Assembly (NCBI GenBank): GCA_964036665.1 | Contig: OZ038533.1 | Span: 20,146,575 to 20,210,574, forward strand | From: Gordius sp. MW1 | Lineage: Eukaryota; Nematomorpha; Gordioida; Gordea; Gordiidae | DNA length: 64,000 bases | Direction: 5' to 3' | Part shown: positions 24,301 to 35,536 of the stretch, one piece after another | How positions within the stretch are numbered: the stretch's first letter is position 1 | How the letters are laid out: every line of letters begins with the position of its first letter | The notes under the pieces: generated by a model | Databases searched by the model: none | Told to the model about the DNA's origin: nothing | Seen by the model: only the letters and a program-made list of their open reading frames with translations | Program-made: the position numbers and the translations under genes

Positions 24301-27300
24301 TAATTTATCAAACTTTTTATTATTTCTTTTTAAAATCTTATATTCATCGTGAATTTTATCATATATAACGAAAATAACAATTGTAAATATGAGGTGTTTA
24401 TAGTGAAACCGCAGACGATTATTTCCGCCTGCGGCAAAAAGCGAACGAAAATTAAGATACATATCATTTTGTACTTTTCGCGCAATGGTTTGAATATTAT
24501 TTTTGTTCGCTTTTTGCCGCAGGCGAAAATAATCGTCTGCGATTTCATTATGTACACCTCATATTTACAATTGTTATTTTCGTAATATAGGATAAAATTC
24601 ACGATAATATAAGATATTAAGAAAAATAATAAAAGGTTTGATAAATTAGCACAAAAATAACTTCGCTTTTTTTCGCTTTGCGCGTCATCACGAACGCGGG
24701 GTAAGGCTTGAATAATAAACCTAGAGTAGTATTTTGATTATGATATATAAAGTTTTATGCAAAAGCTTTGTCCAATTTAAAAGCATACAATCCAAACTTA
24801 GAGGGCTGATTTTGCATAGCAATAAATAAAAAAAAGCGGTTCGTTTTAATGCCAAAATATGATTACTATCACCCCATTTTAGCATTTTTATTGTGAGCCG
24901 ATCGAATGCACTAAGAAATGATTAAGCTAATATCAAGTGTTTTGTGCTACGGTTTATCTAAATGATCGTTTTTGTTTGAAAGAATATACATATTGCTTTA
25001 GACCTATAATTTAGTTATTATACATCTCAAAACAAGTACCTGAAATGAAACCAGTTTATAAATTCTAACCTCAAGAAATTATATGATGCCATAATGAATT
25101 AATCGTCATTGTATAGAGGGGATGATAAGAAGAAGGCATCATCGCAAGTGTCCAAAGAAAATGTTAATAATGGTGAAGGAGGCGATATGGGGCGAATAGA
25201 AATGGACGAATTATTGGATGAAAATGAATTGTTGGGTGTACAAGATGAACTTGCGTTGCGCGAGGAAGATTATGATGAAGAAGCAGACGAAGAAAACGGA
25301 AATGTAACATCATCACGTGATGTACCAAACGATAATAATAATATCGGAGGGGGCGGAGATAAAAATGCGGATGATGGTGGTGGTGGTGAGAAAGGTGATG
25401 GGAAAAAATCGAAATCTAAGCACAAACATCATCGACTCGAAGGTATTTTGTTTTTTAAAAGTTCCTTGTATTTAAACGATTTTATTTAAGATTATTTCTA
25501 TTATAAATTATATCGGGAATATTAGAAGGTGTTATAGATAAATTATAATTAATATAATATTCCTTCAAATATTCCCTATAATAAATCTAACATGTATTCT
25601 TTACGAAGGTCACAATTTTCAAAAAGATTATTAGATGTTTTATATGTATGTGTAATGATTGTTAGTTTTACCGTTATTAAAGGCGTTGTAGTTTAATAAG
25701 GTTACATTCTTTTTGATAGGTATATTATGAATTTATTTTATCCTATTATTAATCCCTATAAAATTTTGATAAAAATAATTTAAAAGCAATTGTAATCGAT
25801 TTAAAAAATATTTCAATATATTTAGCGACGTTTGATCCCTGTCCCATTCACAAAAATAATGGAAGCACATAATATATCATGGTCGTAGCCAGATTGAAAT
25901 TAGAGGGGACAATAATGATTTAGGGAGGGGCAAAATGATATTTGTTGAATTAGCCATAATTTTATGAGATTTTAAAGAATTTCTGGATTTAGAGGGGGCA
26001 GACGCACTTTCCTGCCACTCCCTGACTACGCCCATGCCATATATCATAAAGATCTTGAACATAGAGCTTTACTGAATTAAAAATTTGTTTTAAAACTCTT
26101 CCCACCACTAAAAATTGAAGGAAACTATCAAAAATAAATGTCAGTAAGAAATATGATTGCTGCGCATTTTTTTATATCATATCCCAGTATTATCGATAAA
26201 ACGACAGATAGTGGAAATAATAAAGAAATGGTTGGCGACGAGGAGCCAGGGTCCGGTGATGTGCGAATGCGTTCCGAATTTTCCGGAAGATCTTCAACCT
26301 CCTCCACCTCTTCCTCGACCTCCTCTTCGTCATCTTCTGGAGATGATGACGACGACGACGATGATGATTCGTCAGATTCGGACGTCGAAATCGACGATAA
26401 CGCCATTCAATCCTCCATCTTCCTCCAAGTATCCATCCGCCCACGCTGCTCCTTACGCCATTTTGGATCTATTTTTCCTCGCGGACGCGCTCTTTATTTT
26501 TAATATTTCCCGAACATTTTTGGAGGCTTTAAATTAGATTAATTATTATTCAAACATTGTTTGGTCAACTTTGATGGGTAAGGTCGCCCTCAGGAGACCT
26601 TAGACTAGAAATATCAATGACTTGGATTATTTAAAATATTAATTTTTTTCCATTTTTTATAAATATTATGAGATGTTAGGAATTTCATTTTGTCAAAGAG
26701 TTATTATATGAATGATAAATTAAAATAACGCTGCCACTTCTGGATCTTTATAAGGACCCTAGTTAACGGAATAAATAACACATTGTTAATATCTTTTTAT
26801 ATTTAGCGTTTAAATTACGACTCTCTTAAGTAGGTTTCTAAGCTACGTCTTATAAATGCCATGTACGAGGCATATTTACTAGTATAATTTGCGAAATAAA
26901 AAATATCTTTCAGAAATTCATTAATCAAAAATCACTTTTTCCGTTTCTAAATTAATTACATTTTATTTTTGTATGCCAAGAAATTATAAATTAGATAGTT
27001 TCCCCGGCTTTTAATGAAACCTTCAAGATTTTTAAATCATTATATATCGTAAAAAAGGGCTTTTAGCTAGAAATTAATGTGCTGGTCTTTTGTGATAACT
27101 AAAAACTTTTTAGCCTCGGTTTCGAGTTTGTAACAATGTAAAGAATATTTACAAAGAACTTACCTTATTAAATCGTAATTTAAACAAATTTTTGGTGCTG
27201 GCTTAGAGAAGCAATGATGATTTCTGTTTGAATTGTAACAACAATTGCATCAAACATATATAAAGTAGTATTGTAAAAACGGCTGAGTTTTGTTTGGTTG

Positions 27301-29036
27301 GCCTTTGGTTTTAGTCGATTAAACTTATAGATCTGATTTTCTTATTCGACCACCAGGCTTAGTCGAATCTTAAAAAACATACCAGAGTGGATCGTTAGTC
27401 TTAGTTAAACAACAAAAGGTCGACCAAACAAAACCCAGCCGTTTTCACAACACTAATGCGAATTTTTGTAATTTGGGCAGAATAAGGCGGCGCAGCCTCC
27501 GACCTCTCAAGCCCGCACCGATACATCAGCACAAGGTAGATTTATTGATAAATGCATGATGAAATCCTAATTTTTTAAATAATATAAAAGTAATGATTTA
27601 TAAATAGATAAATTATCTGAAATTGATTTTGTGGGATTTTAGGGCAAAATAAACGAAAATTGGGCGAACCCGTTGAAAATTCTCAAAGCAAAAAATTATT
27701 AGTCGAACCGATTAAAACGCCCGAGTATGACATAAATATATTCTTTTTAAAATAATATATTTTCTCGTATCGACGGGAATTAGTTTATTCTAAGTTTTTG
27801 CCTGTCTTGGGGAACGGTCAAAAAATTTAGTAATCGGGCACCACCAACTTTCTTATCTTTTTAGAAATTATTTGCTGGTAATAAAGGGCAAAAAAGTATA
27901 GAGTAAAGGACCTTTAACGGTAAAAATGTCAGGATGATTTTAATTGATAAAGCGTCCTTTTTAAGGGATCCAAACATTTATTACTTATAAAAGCTCATTG
28001 CTAAAATTGAAATTTGCCATTCAAAATTCAATCATTTAGCTGAGTGATTTATGTGACAAGGACACTGTTTGTTTTCAAAAAAACTAGGCAATACATGGAA
28101 TCTAAGTCTAGTGGCTTGGCAATATTAAATTTTTTTTACCTTTCTAGACTCTCAATGGCTCACTAACTTAGGATGTCTTTTGCCCTTTTACAAAAGCAAT
28201 AAAAATTAATATCATAGAATTTTGTCAAAATATCGCTTAAAATTTCAATTTTTTTGGATCAAATATACTTTATCACAAAAAAATAATTTTGAGCATTAAA
28301 TGTTGAGCCCACACACCTTGGTAATATTTTGATGTTTTATGACTATCAAATAATGTTTTCTTCCTCATCAAGAATTTGGTCCCCCACAGCCGTGGGGTTT
28401 GTTTTGATGAGTTCCTTTTAGTGTTTGTTGTATAAACGGCTAAGTTATCACAAAACCAGAGATTTTTTAGTCTTTTTTTCTTAGTCTCATAAATTATGTT
28501 TAACCGACTAAAATCAAAGGTCGGCCAAACAAAACCCAGCCGTTTTTACAACACTAGTTTCTTCCATCTTGATCGGGTAAGTGCCACGTCTTCGCTAATC
28601 TTTTTAGCATTCATAACTTTGTCCACTTGCCCTTCCACGTGACACGAGGTCGTCTTCTTCCTCGCTTCTCCAATACCTCCATGTCTTATACTTTTCGAGA
28701 CTTACATCATTTGTGTCCCTCCTCATAATGTAATGGGAAAAAGTGCAGAAGATGCACCTTCATTAATTTTTTTTTCAATAATTGTAAAAATATAATTTTT
28801 TGTCATTTATTTACTAACTCATTGCAAGAGTGGCCGTTGGAGGTGGTATGGTGCTTAGTGAGGAAAATGTTAGACGTTACTTAACCCGTCGCCCGATGAC
28901 GACCAAAGATTTGCTGCATAAATTTAAGAATAAGGTGGATACTAAAGCCCAGTTGGCCGATAGGATGGCTACCATCTTGAAAAAAATCAATCCCGAGAAG
29001 AAATTTATCAAGGGAAAAATGTATTTATCCCTTTAA
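18358..29036 (+). CDS. GTF2F1: General transcription factor IIF subunit 1 (TFIIF alpha / RAP74)
   Basis: Exons 18358-18386, 18429-18504, 18631-18842, 19022-19192, 19931-20148, 23379-23538, 25117-25442, 26208-26428, 27481-27535, 27643-27724, 28829-29036 join in phase with GT-AG borders to 585 codons plus TAA. In the family this subunit pairs with TFIIF beta, binds RNA polymerase II in the preinitiation complex and aids elongation. The N-terminal dimerisation part is clear (YGAGSSYSQYVRNEKK; ASYYVFMQTADGAFEAYP; HKTLNDDEAEEEFNR; DKVLNYFSIM). An acidic/Ser-rich middle (EGQEMDYMSSG, long Asp and Ser runs) follows. The C-terminal winged helix (VRRYLTRRPMTTKDLLHKFK...KKFIKGKMYLSL) is the FCP1/TFIIB-binding domain. 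An in-frame TAA at 18346 supports the ATG at 18358. Intron 1 is only 42 nt; intron 5 is 3.2 kb and full of transposons. Confidence 0.95.
20212..20467. mobile_element. Harbinger-like MITE in GTF2F1 intron 5
   Basis: Shares with 17922-18190 the stretches CAACAATTTTAGTTTAGTTA, ATGACGTGACGCTCGTATTA and AAGACGCGGCTATGTTTTAA. The right tip ends GGCCC followed by TTA; the left tip is degraded. Confidence 0.7.
21588..22361. mobile_element. hAT-like non-autonomous element in GTF2F1 intron 5, 8-bp duplication
   Basis: Tips CAGAGATCAGATT and AATCTGACCTCTG are inverted, and ATTTATAT flanks both ends (21580-21587, 22362-22369). Just inside each tip is a GC-rich array of GGGCCGGG/CGGGCGGGC words, the only GC-rich DNA in this intron. 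The interior (774 bp in total) has no transposase. Confidence 0.88.
24247..24701. mobile_element. Near-perfect palindromic MITE in GTF2F1 intron 6
   Basis: Arms of about 220 bp: CCCCGCGTTCGTGATGACGC at the left is matched in inverse by GCGTCATCACGAACGCGGGG at the right, and CGCAGACGATTATTTCCGCC near the centre is likewise mirrored. TAA lies on both sides (24244-24246, 24702-24704). Three overlapping 76-90 codon frames here are artefacts of the palindrome. Confidence 0.88.
25879..26037. mobile_element. G-rich MITE in GTF2F1 intron 7
   Basis: CATGGTCGTAGCCAGATTG at the left, ACTACGCCCATGCC at the right, with GGGGCAAAATGATATTTG inside; same family as 1002-1131. Confidence 0.75.
27266..27455. 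mobile_element. hAT MITE abutting GTF2F1 exon 9
   Basis: Tips TAGTATTGTAAAAACGGC and CGTTTTCACAACACTA. Only 25 nt separate its right end from the 55-nt exon starting at 27481, so it has replaced most of the normal 3' intron environment. No clear target duplication. Confidence 0.85.
28378..28725 (-). pseudogene. 3' fragment of the RTE-like LINE, split by a MITE
   Basis: Corresponds to 8545-8750: CCGTGGGGTTTGTTTTGATG, then after the MITE CTTCCATCTTGATCGGG, CCACGTGACACGAGGTCGTC. On the minus strand it would encode the basic C-terminal tail of the LINE. It lies in the last intron of GTF2F1. Confidence 0.8.
28419..28556. mobile_element. Internally deleted hAT MITE inside the LINE fragment
   Basis: Tips TAGTGTTTGTTGTATAAACG and CGTTTTTACAACACTA. 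The flanks GTTCCTTT (28411-28418) and GTTTCTTC (28557-28564) are a slightly diverged 8-bp duplication; the uninterrupted target is readable in the LINE at about 8575. Confidence 0.85.
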
Positions 29037-29104
29037 CTTACATTACACATCAATACCCATGCAAATGATCCATACATTACAAATTTATATGTTAGTTATA
29101 TGAA

Positions 29105-29110
29105 AATAAA
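29105..29110 (+). terminator. Candidate poly(A) signal of GTF2F1
   Basis: AATAAA 69 nt after the stop codon, in an A/T-rich 3' flank. The duplicated copy lacks it at the corresponding place near 40630. Confidence 0.6.
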
Positions 29111-29189
29111 ATATATTATTATGATTTTTTTTCTTGAAAGTTGTTTTAACTGATATTAGTTGGTCTAGGTAGACATTGTTTCTATGTAT

Positions 29190-29340
29190 TAGTGTTGTAA
29201 AAACAGCGGGTTTTGTTGGTCGACCTTCGTTTTTAGTTGACCTCTGTGGTTAATTGAGATTTGAAAAACATACTAGAGTCGGCCCATTAGCTTAGTTGAA
29301 CCAAAATGACCAAACAAACCCAGTCGTTTTTACAATACTA
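29190..29340. mobile_element. hAT MITE
   Basis: Tips TAGTGTTGTAAAAACAGC and CGTTTTTACAATACTA. Absent from the paired duplicate near 40700, so it arrived after the duplication. Confidence 0.85.
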
Positions 29341-29419
29341 ATAAATATTAATTAATGTTTTGAATTTCTATAAAATACCAAGATTCAGCATATTTTCATC
29401 TTTAGTAGATACTTTTCAT

Positions 29420-30693
29420 TAGAGGTTTGCATGGGCCGAAATTTTAGGTTCAAGCCCGGCCCATACCCGCACAAATATTATTTTTTTGGCCCGCACCCAA
29501 CCCGCAAAAAAAATCCCAAAAATTAAGCCGCATCAGGCCCGCACGTTTAAAAACAAGTCTAACTTTGTTTCATAATTATTTATTTGTATAAAAACTATTT
29601 TGTAGTGTTCATGATATATTTTGCTTTAGCATATAAAATCGGTTTTAATTAAATCAAGACTATCTATCAGGCAATAATTTCGTTCTACTCTGTTTTATAA
29701 GGCGACTTGCCTTACTGAATGTGCTTACTCGTAGCACTATTGGCTGGAATAGACAAAAACTGACTAGCTAATTTAGTTAGTAGCATAAGTTGGTGTTCTT
29801 TCTATCATAAAATAACATCTTCAGGTTTAGATATAATTTGTTTTCCTTTTAATCATTTATCGTCCCAAATAGAAAATAGATAATTGCTTAGTGTTGCACA
29901 CCTTAGCTGGGTTACTCATAGTTGGACCACTTATGCGAGAAGATCTATGAAAGAAGAGCCAGGATCTTCTTGTATAAATTTTTTTTAAAATTCTGTTACC
30001 GTAGTTTTTAAGAAGCTTCTTTCATATTCTGGTAGCATTTTAACGTGCGAAACTACGAAACAATAAAGTTTGATATTTTATGATAAATATCGATATTAAA
30101 CTTTGAAATTAGCATAGTTTGGGCTCTTGACTTCAATTTGTCGAAGATTATATCTTTCTCATATTCCATACACCTAATTGCGGAGAATGGTCTCCTTCAT
30201 CTGCAATCCTCCTACATTAACCTGTCTTAACTAGTGATGGTGAAACACTTAGCACCAGCGCGTGTAGCGCCTCCCATACACGTAGTAGATGGCAATAAAT
30301 TTGGGATGCTTTTTAATGATGTATAAAAGGGTAATATTTTATAGAGCGTTAATGTCTAACCCGCTTCTAATTCGATGCTTATTAATAGCATGATATATTT
30401 TATGGAATGCCTCCAAGTTTTTCCATTAAATCTTTGCCAGATAAAAAAATGACTATTTCACCATACATATCATGCAAACTTTTTAACATTATGATTTTTG
30501 AGTTCCACCAGATTATTGTTTGGAAAAATAAATTTTTTTATCATTAAGCTAATAAGTGCATTTTTTGTTTCTATATTATAATTAGAGTGTAAAGCTAAAT
30601 AAATTCAAATATTTCATTTTTTAAAGCCCAAGCCCGGCCCGCACTTTTTTTGTTCCTTTATTTTAGGCCCCGCCTCAGCCCTGCAGACCTCTA
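29420..30693. mobile_element. hAT-like non-autonomous element, 8-bp duplication
   Basis: Tips TAGAGGTTTGCATGGGCC and CCCTGCAGACCTCTA. CTTTTCAT flanks it exactly at 29412-29419 and 30694-30701. GC-rich CCCGGCCC words occur just inside both tips. The interior (1274 bp in total) has no intact frame. Confidence 0.9.
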
Positions 30694-31751
30694 CTTTTCA
30701 TTATTAACTCCGTTTTATCTTTATAATATATCATGGGTGCTGATGTCAGTAGATTTTATTTTAAATTATAAATTATCATTGATGAAATAAAAAAATATTT
30801 TTTTATAGTAGGAATATGTTAATATAATGAATGTCAATTTTTAACCAGGGACAAGTTTGGATTTCACAAAGTTATATAAGTAACACTTTATTTGTAATTG
30901 TATAGTGAATTTTTTCTTATTTTTTTAAGTTTCTAAAAAATATAATAAATTTTTAGTACTGTTTTGTAAAAAAACACATTAAAATTTTTTTTATATTAAA
31001 AGAAAAATATACCACGCATATGATAGGTGTTATACCCTCTCCATAGAATCATACGTGCAGGTAATTGCAATTTTTCATAAGCTCAGATTTCTTTAAATTA
31101 ACTCTAATGTTTAGAAATGGTTAATATACAACGTAAATTTTTAATTATATATACATATTTTGATATTTAAAACAACGATAAATTGGTAAGCGTAGTAAAT
31201 TAATATACAACTTTAAACAAGACATAACGAAGCAGGCATCCAAAAAATACTTGAAAATATTGCTTAAAATATTTTAAAGAAATAAGCGTATATTTAACAA
31301 ATTACAATGATAAACGGATTCTAGGCGATTAAATTTTGGAGATTGAGTTGTTTTGATTGCTGATTGGTTATAATTGCTGGTATGCGTCACATTATCAAAC
31401 CTAGGGAGTCGACAAAATTAAATTTTTAATATGAATCACTATAATCAACTAATTAATTAAATGAAAAATGTGATTATCTTCAAGTAGAAGCAGCTTTAGT
31501 AGTGTAAACTAGCTGTTATAAAATGAGAAATTCATTCATTATACGATTTACATATCAGTGTAACTGCTCTGCCAAGTTAGATTATATAACTTAAAAGAAA
31601 ATTATAGAAGTGATGTCGGGGTCTGATAAAAAATAATTTAAACGCCTTATCAAGACCTGACAATAAGATCATTGTCGAGAAGGTACCATTTTTACTAAAT
31701 TCACACATGTTAGAATTAATATAATTTTGATTTAAATTGCTTATCTTAAGG

Positions 31752-31850
31752 CAAGTGGCCATGTCTTGATTAATCTTCTTAGATTCATAACTTTGTCCAT
31801 TTGCCTTTTCCACGTGACACGAGGTCGTCTTCTTCCACTCTTTCCCGGTG
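31752..31850 (-). pseudogene. RTE-like LINE 3' fragment at the duplication border
   Basis: AAGTGGCCATGTCTTGATTA...TTTCCACGTGACACGAGGTC corresponds to about 8612-8680 of the LINE. It starts exactly where homology with the second duplicate stops. Confidence 0.7.
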
Positions 31851-33293
31851 TAACGTACGAAAATGTTCAACGTTAGAAACGGCGACAATCAATTTACGAA
31901 TTCCTATTCGTTTTAAAACACGAAATAACGAGCTTTTCATTATATCACGTGTTAATTGCGAGAAGGAATTGGGTGGGGATTTTGTAAAAAGCAGTGTCTA
32001 TTTTGACGATACCATATCATTAAAAAAATTGATATCCTTTGAAATAAATAACATCTTTGACTATATATCCCTACCTTTTTTAGCATGTGACTCGAAAATG
32101 ATAACAGACATATAACGTTTTCTTTCTTATTACAGCTCATCAGTATGACGTTTGGGTGGAAAATTTTGCAATGTCTTCGGGTTTGGGTTGAAAATTTTAA
32201 AATGCTTTTGAGTCGGGTCAGGTTCGGGTTGAAAATTTTAGTATGCTTTCTCGTCTGGTTGGATTTAAAGTGTCGGGTCAAAGATTATAAATTTTACATT
32301 GCAAAATACACGTGACATGTCTTTTAAATTAATGCTATTTTATATAATATTTTTTAATTCATATCGAAACGTATAATTAATTGGCCATTCATTCAGTTAA
32401 TTAAAGTCCTTTTGTTTTGTTAAATCTAATTGTTTCAATTCGCAAATTTAAATTTGACTCTTGAAAGGTAAAATATATCAGTATCATATTATGTTTACAT
32501 TTTAAAAAGTGTGAAGTGGTAGTTCATTATTGATTTAAACTACATAAATATATATTCATAAAAGAAATAAAAGTAATTTTATATTTATTAAATGTTTCAT
32601 TTGCAAAACTATATATTTCAAATTGAATGTGACCCGAGATTGTAGATGCTATCATATTTATATATCTATAATAAATCATTTAAATAGATTTAGTTATCTT
32701 AATCTGTGGTAATTTGTTTTATAAATCGCACTTTATTTGTCGATTAAATTTCTCATGGGCATAGCCAGGATTGAAATTATAGGGGCAATAATATTAAGGA
32801 AGGGGCAAAATAACCATTTTTTTAAATTTTAGCCATAATAGGATAAAATATTTATATGGATTGAGGGGGGCACCCCCTGCCACCCATGGCCCCAAGCGCA
32901 ACGCAATTTTTCTTCCTCTCCAGTCGGATACCAAAATTTGAAATGCGTTCGCGAGGATTTCGGTTTAAATAATTTAAACGCGTTCGGGGCCGGTTGGGTT
33001 CGGGTTGAAATTTTTTAAATGTTTTCGGGTGGGGATTGGGCTAAAAATATTAAAAAAACTTTCGGGTCGAGTCGGGTTCGGGTAAAAAGTTAAAAAGAAT
33101 TTCGGGTTCAGGTTGAAAAAAGCGACTTTGCAGTTCTCTAAGATAGGTATATATAAGGCTAAATTTAATTCAACCCACTCTTATGTAGTGATTATGGAAT
33201 AACCTTCATAATTATGGTAGATAATAATTATTTTGTTATATTTAAAATTTATTAATAAATTGCAGTTTTGATAATATTTTGAAAAAGATAATA
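31851..33293. other. Non-coding interval with TE pieces
   Basis: About 32120-32285 and 32940-33142 hold GGGTTCGGGTTGAAAATTTT-type repeats, the second ending TTTGCAGTTCTCTA, the same tip family as 48583-48697. Bases 32753-32888 are a G-rich MITE (CATGGGCATAGCCAGGATTG). A 104-codon + frame (31801-32115) has no recognisable domain and starts within the LINE fragment. Confidence 0.5.
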
Positions 33294-34995
33294 AACCAGG
33301 GGCTTCGCCCCTATTGGGAGGAGGGAAGGGGGGAGGGAGCAGGAGGGAAGGGGTAATGAAACTCATCTGTACTCCGTATAAACGTAGCACATTTGCTATG
33401 CAATTTATGGGCGAGAAAGGTGGGAAGGGGCGAGAATGCCTATCGGGGGGGGGGGGCAATGAGCAGGGAGTCAGATAATACTCGTACAACGTTATAATTG
33501 TTTTTTTAATATCCTATTTTCATATTAATAATTTTCCTCAACAAATAAAGTATTAATAAATGTTTTATAGCAGGTTTTACAAAAATTTAGCTTTTTAAAT
33601 ATTTGCATGAAAAAAAACTAAATTATCATTTTGCATTTTATACTTGATTTTGAGGAATAGGTTTTCTTTCATTTTACTTATTTATCAACTTCTAAATTAA
33701 TCAAAATGACGAAAGGAACGCAAATAGAGGGTATGACCTTGGAAAAGCCAATAGTCATCCTTGCAAAACGTACAACTTTCAATTTAGAGTTTTTTTGATA
33801 CTGTATAAATTTAAACAATTTGGTGTAGGCGACCCATAATTTGAATTATGACTATAGACTCTATTCAAATCATGCGCATATGTATAGTATAAACAAGATG
33901 TTAAAAAAACGAAAGAAATTTCCAATCAGACTTTGGCCATTGGTCATTTTTTCCATTGGTCAGACTGCCAAATAGCCTATAATTATAATATAGAAATGCG
34001 ATATACACTTTGGCCAGTGGTCATTTTTTCTAATGGCCAGCAGACAGCCAAATAACTAGCCTATAATTATAATCTAGGAAAAAAATCAATTTTAATCTCA
34101 CTTTGGCAATTGGTCATTTTGTCCATTGGTGAGTAGCCAGCAGACGGCCAAATACTAGCCTATAATTATAATCTAGAGAAAAAAATTTGATTTTAATCTC
34201 ACTTTGGCGAGTGGTCATTTTTTTATTGGTCAGTAGCCAGCAAAAGGCCAAATAGCCTATTTATAATATAGAAAAAAAAATTGATACACTTTGGCCAATG
34301 GTCATTTTTTCCATTGGTCAGCAGCCAGGAGACGGCCAAAGCCAATATTATCAATGGTATCAACAAGAACAATATATTAATTAAAAAAAAATTCAAACAA
34401 AATTTTGCCCCGCCGGGACCCACATCAGTAGAGGCATAGGCCTTTGTAGGGGGGGGGACACAGGGACCCATATCAGTAGAGCCATAGGCCCTTGTAGGGG
34501 GCACAGGGTAATTATCAATGTTAACCAAATATAGCAATTCAAAAAACGGAAAAAAAATTTCGATACACACTTTGGCCATTGGTCATTTTTTCTATTGGTC
34601 AGTAGCCAGGAGACGGTTAAAAAGCCAATATAATCAATGGTATCAACAAGAAAAATATATTAATTTAAAAAAAATTGCCCCAAAGCTTCGAACCCACATC
34701 AGTAAATACAAGTTGGACGGACGGACAACAAAAAGCGAGCCCATAAATTGCATAGCAATTAATAACCCTATCTAGAAGTGCATGCTAAAAAAGATAAGGA
34801 TATAATTAAAATTATATAGATGGCGCTAATAAGAGTAAACTTTTAAGTTAATTTCTGCACTCCTAAATGGGGTTTTTATTATCTTCAAAATTATTAATTG
34901 CTATGCAATTTATGGGCTCGTTTTTTGGTGTCCGTCCGTCCGTCGTCCGTTACCCTCCCTATCTATTTGCATTGGGTACATTAGGTTATGGCTTT

Positions 34996-35117
34996 TTTAA
35001 ATTAATGCATGAGAAAGAGGTGCCCCACCCCTCATCTCTATCTCCCTCGCTGTGTTATTTTTTAAATTAATGCATAAGAGGTGCCCCACCCCTCATCTCT
35101 ATCTCCCTCGGTGTGTT
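34996..35117 (+). repeat. Tandem pair of about 65 bp
   Basis: TTTTTAAATTAATGCAT, AGAGGTGCCCCACCCCTCAT and CTCTATCTCCCTCG occur twice in a row with only a few differences, at the centre of the foldback structure. Confidence 0.8.
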
Positions 35118-35536
35118 ATATATAAGATTTGTTAAATTATCTATTATATAATAAACATAGATAAAAGTTATTTACTTTTAATGCTATGCAATTTAACTAG
35201 TTATATAATAAACATAAATAAAAGTTGTTTACTTTTTAATTGCTATGCAATTTAACTAGTTTTGGGGTTAGAATCCCGGAGTTTTTTTTGACTCTTATGA
35301 TTGTTCTTGTTACTATCATTGATAATAAGAATGACCAATGAAAAAAATGACCATTGGCCAAAATGTGAATCGAAATTATTTTTTTCGTTTTTTTTTTACT
35401 ATTATGATTGTTCCTGTTTCTACCATTGCTGTTATGACTTTTTGGCCGTCCGCTGGCTGCTGACCAATGTTATATAATAAACATAAATAAAAGTTGTTTA
35501 CTTTTAATTGCTATGCAATTTAACTAGTTTTTGGGT

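Larger units (their letters stand above)
28669..31750 (+). repeat. Segmental duplication, copy 1 (with the functional last GTF2F1 exon)
   Basis: Collinear with 40222-43040. Shared landmarks include the last GTF2F1 exon, GTCAATTTTTAACC with GACAAGT (30829/40970), TGATAGGTGTTATACC (31021/41178), TTGCTGGTATGCGTC (31371/41500) and TATAGAAGTGATGTCGGGG (31605/42875). Each copy has its own later insertions: MITE 29190-29340 and hAT-like 29420-30693 here; 41649-42768 in the other. RTE-LINE fragments border this copy on both sides. Confidence 0.88.

Noticed and set aside
24232..24602. Three overlapping 76-90 codon frames
   Set aside because: Created by the palindromic MITE; mirror images of each other.
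26157..26537. Alternative plus and minus frames over the Asp/Ser-rich GTF2F1 exon
   Set aside because: GAT/GAC and TCN repeats leave all frames open; only the frame that joins in phase with neighbouring exons is kept.
31801..32115. 104-codon plus-strand frame
   Set aside because: Starts inside a LINE fragment and runs into GGGT-rich TE sequence; no recognisable protein.
33930..34620. CRISPR-like array of regularly spaced repeats
   Set aside because: Eukaryotic satellite-like tandem units without unique spacers or cas genes.
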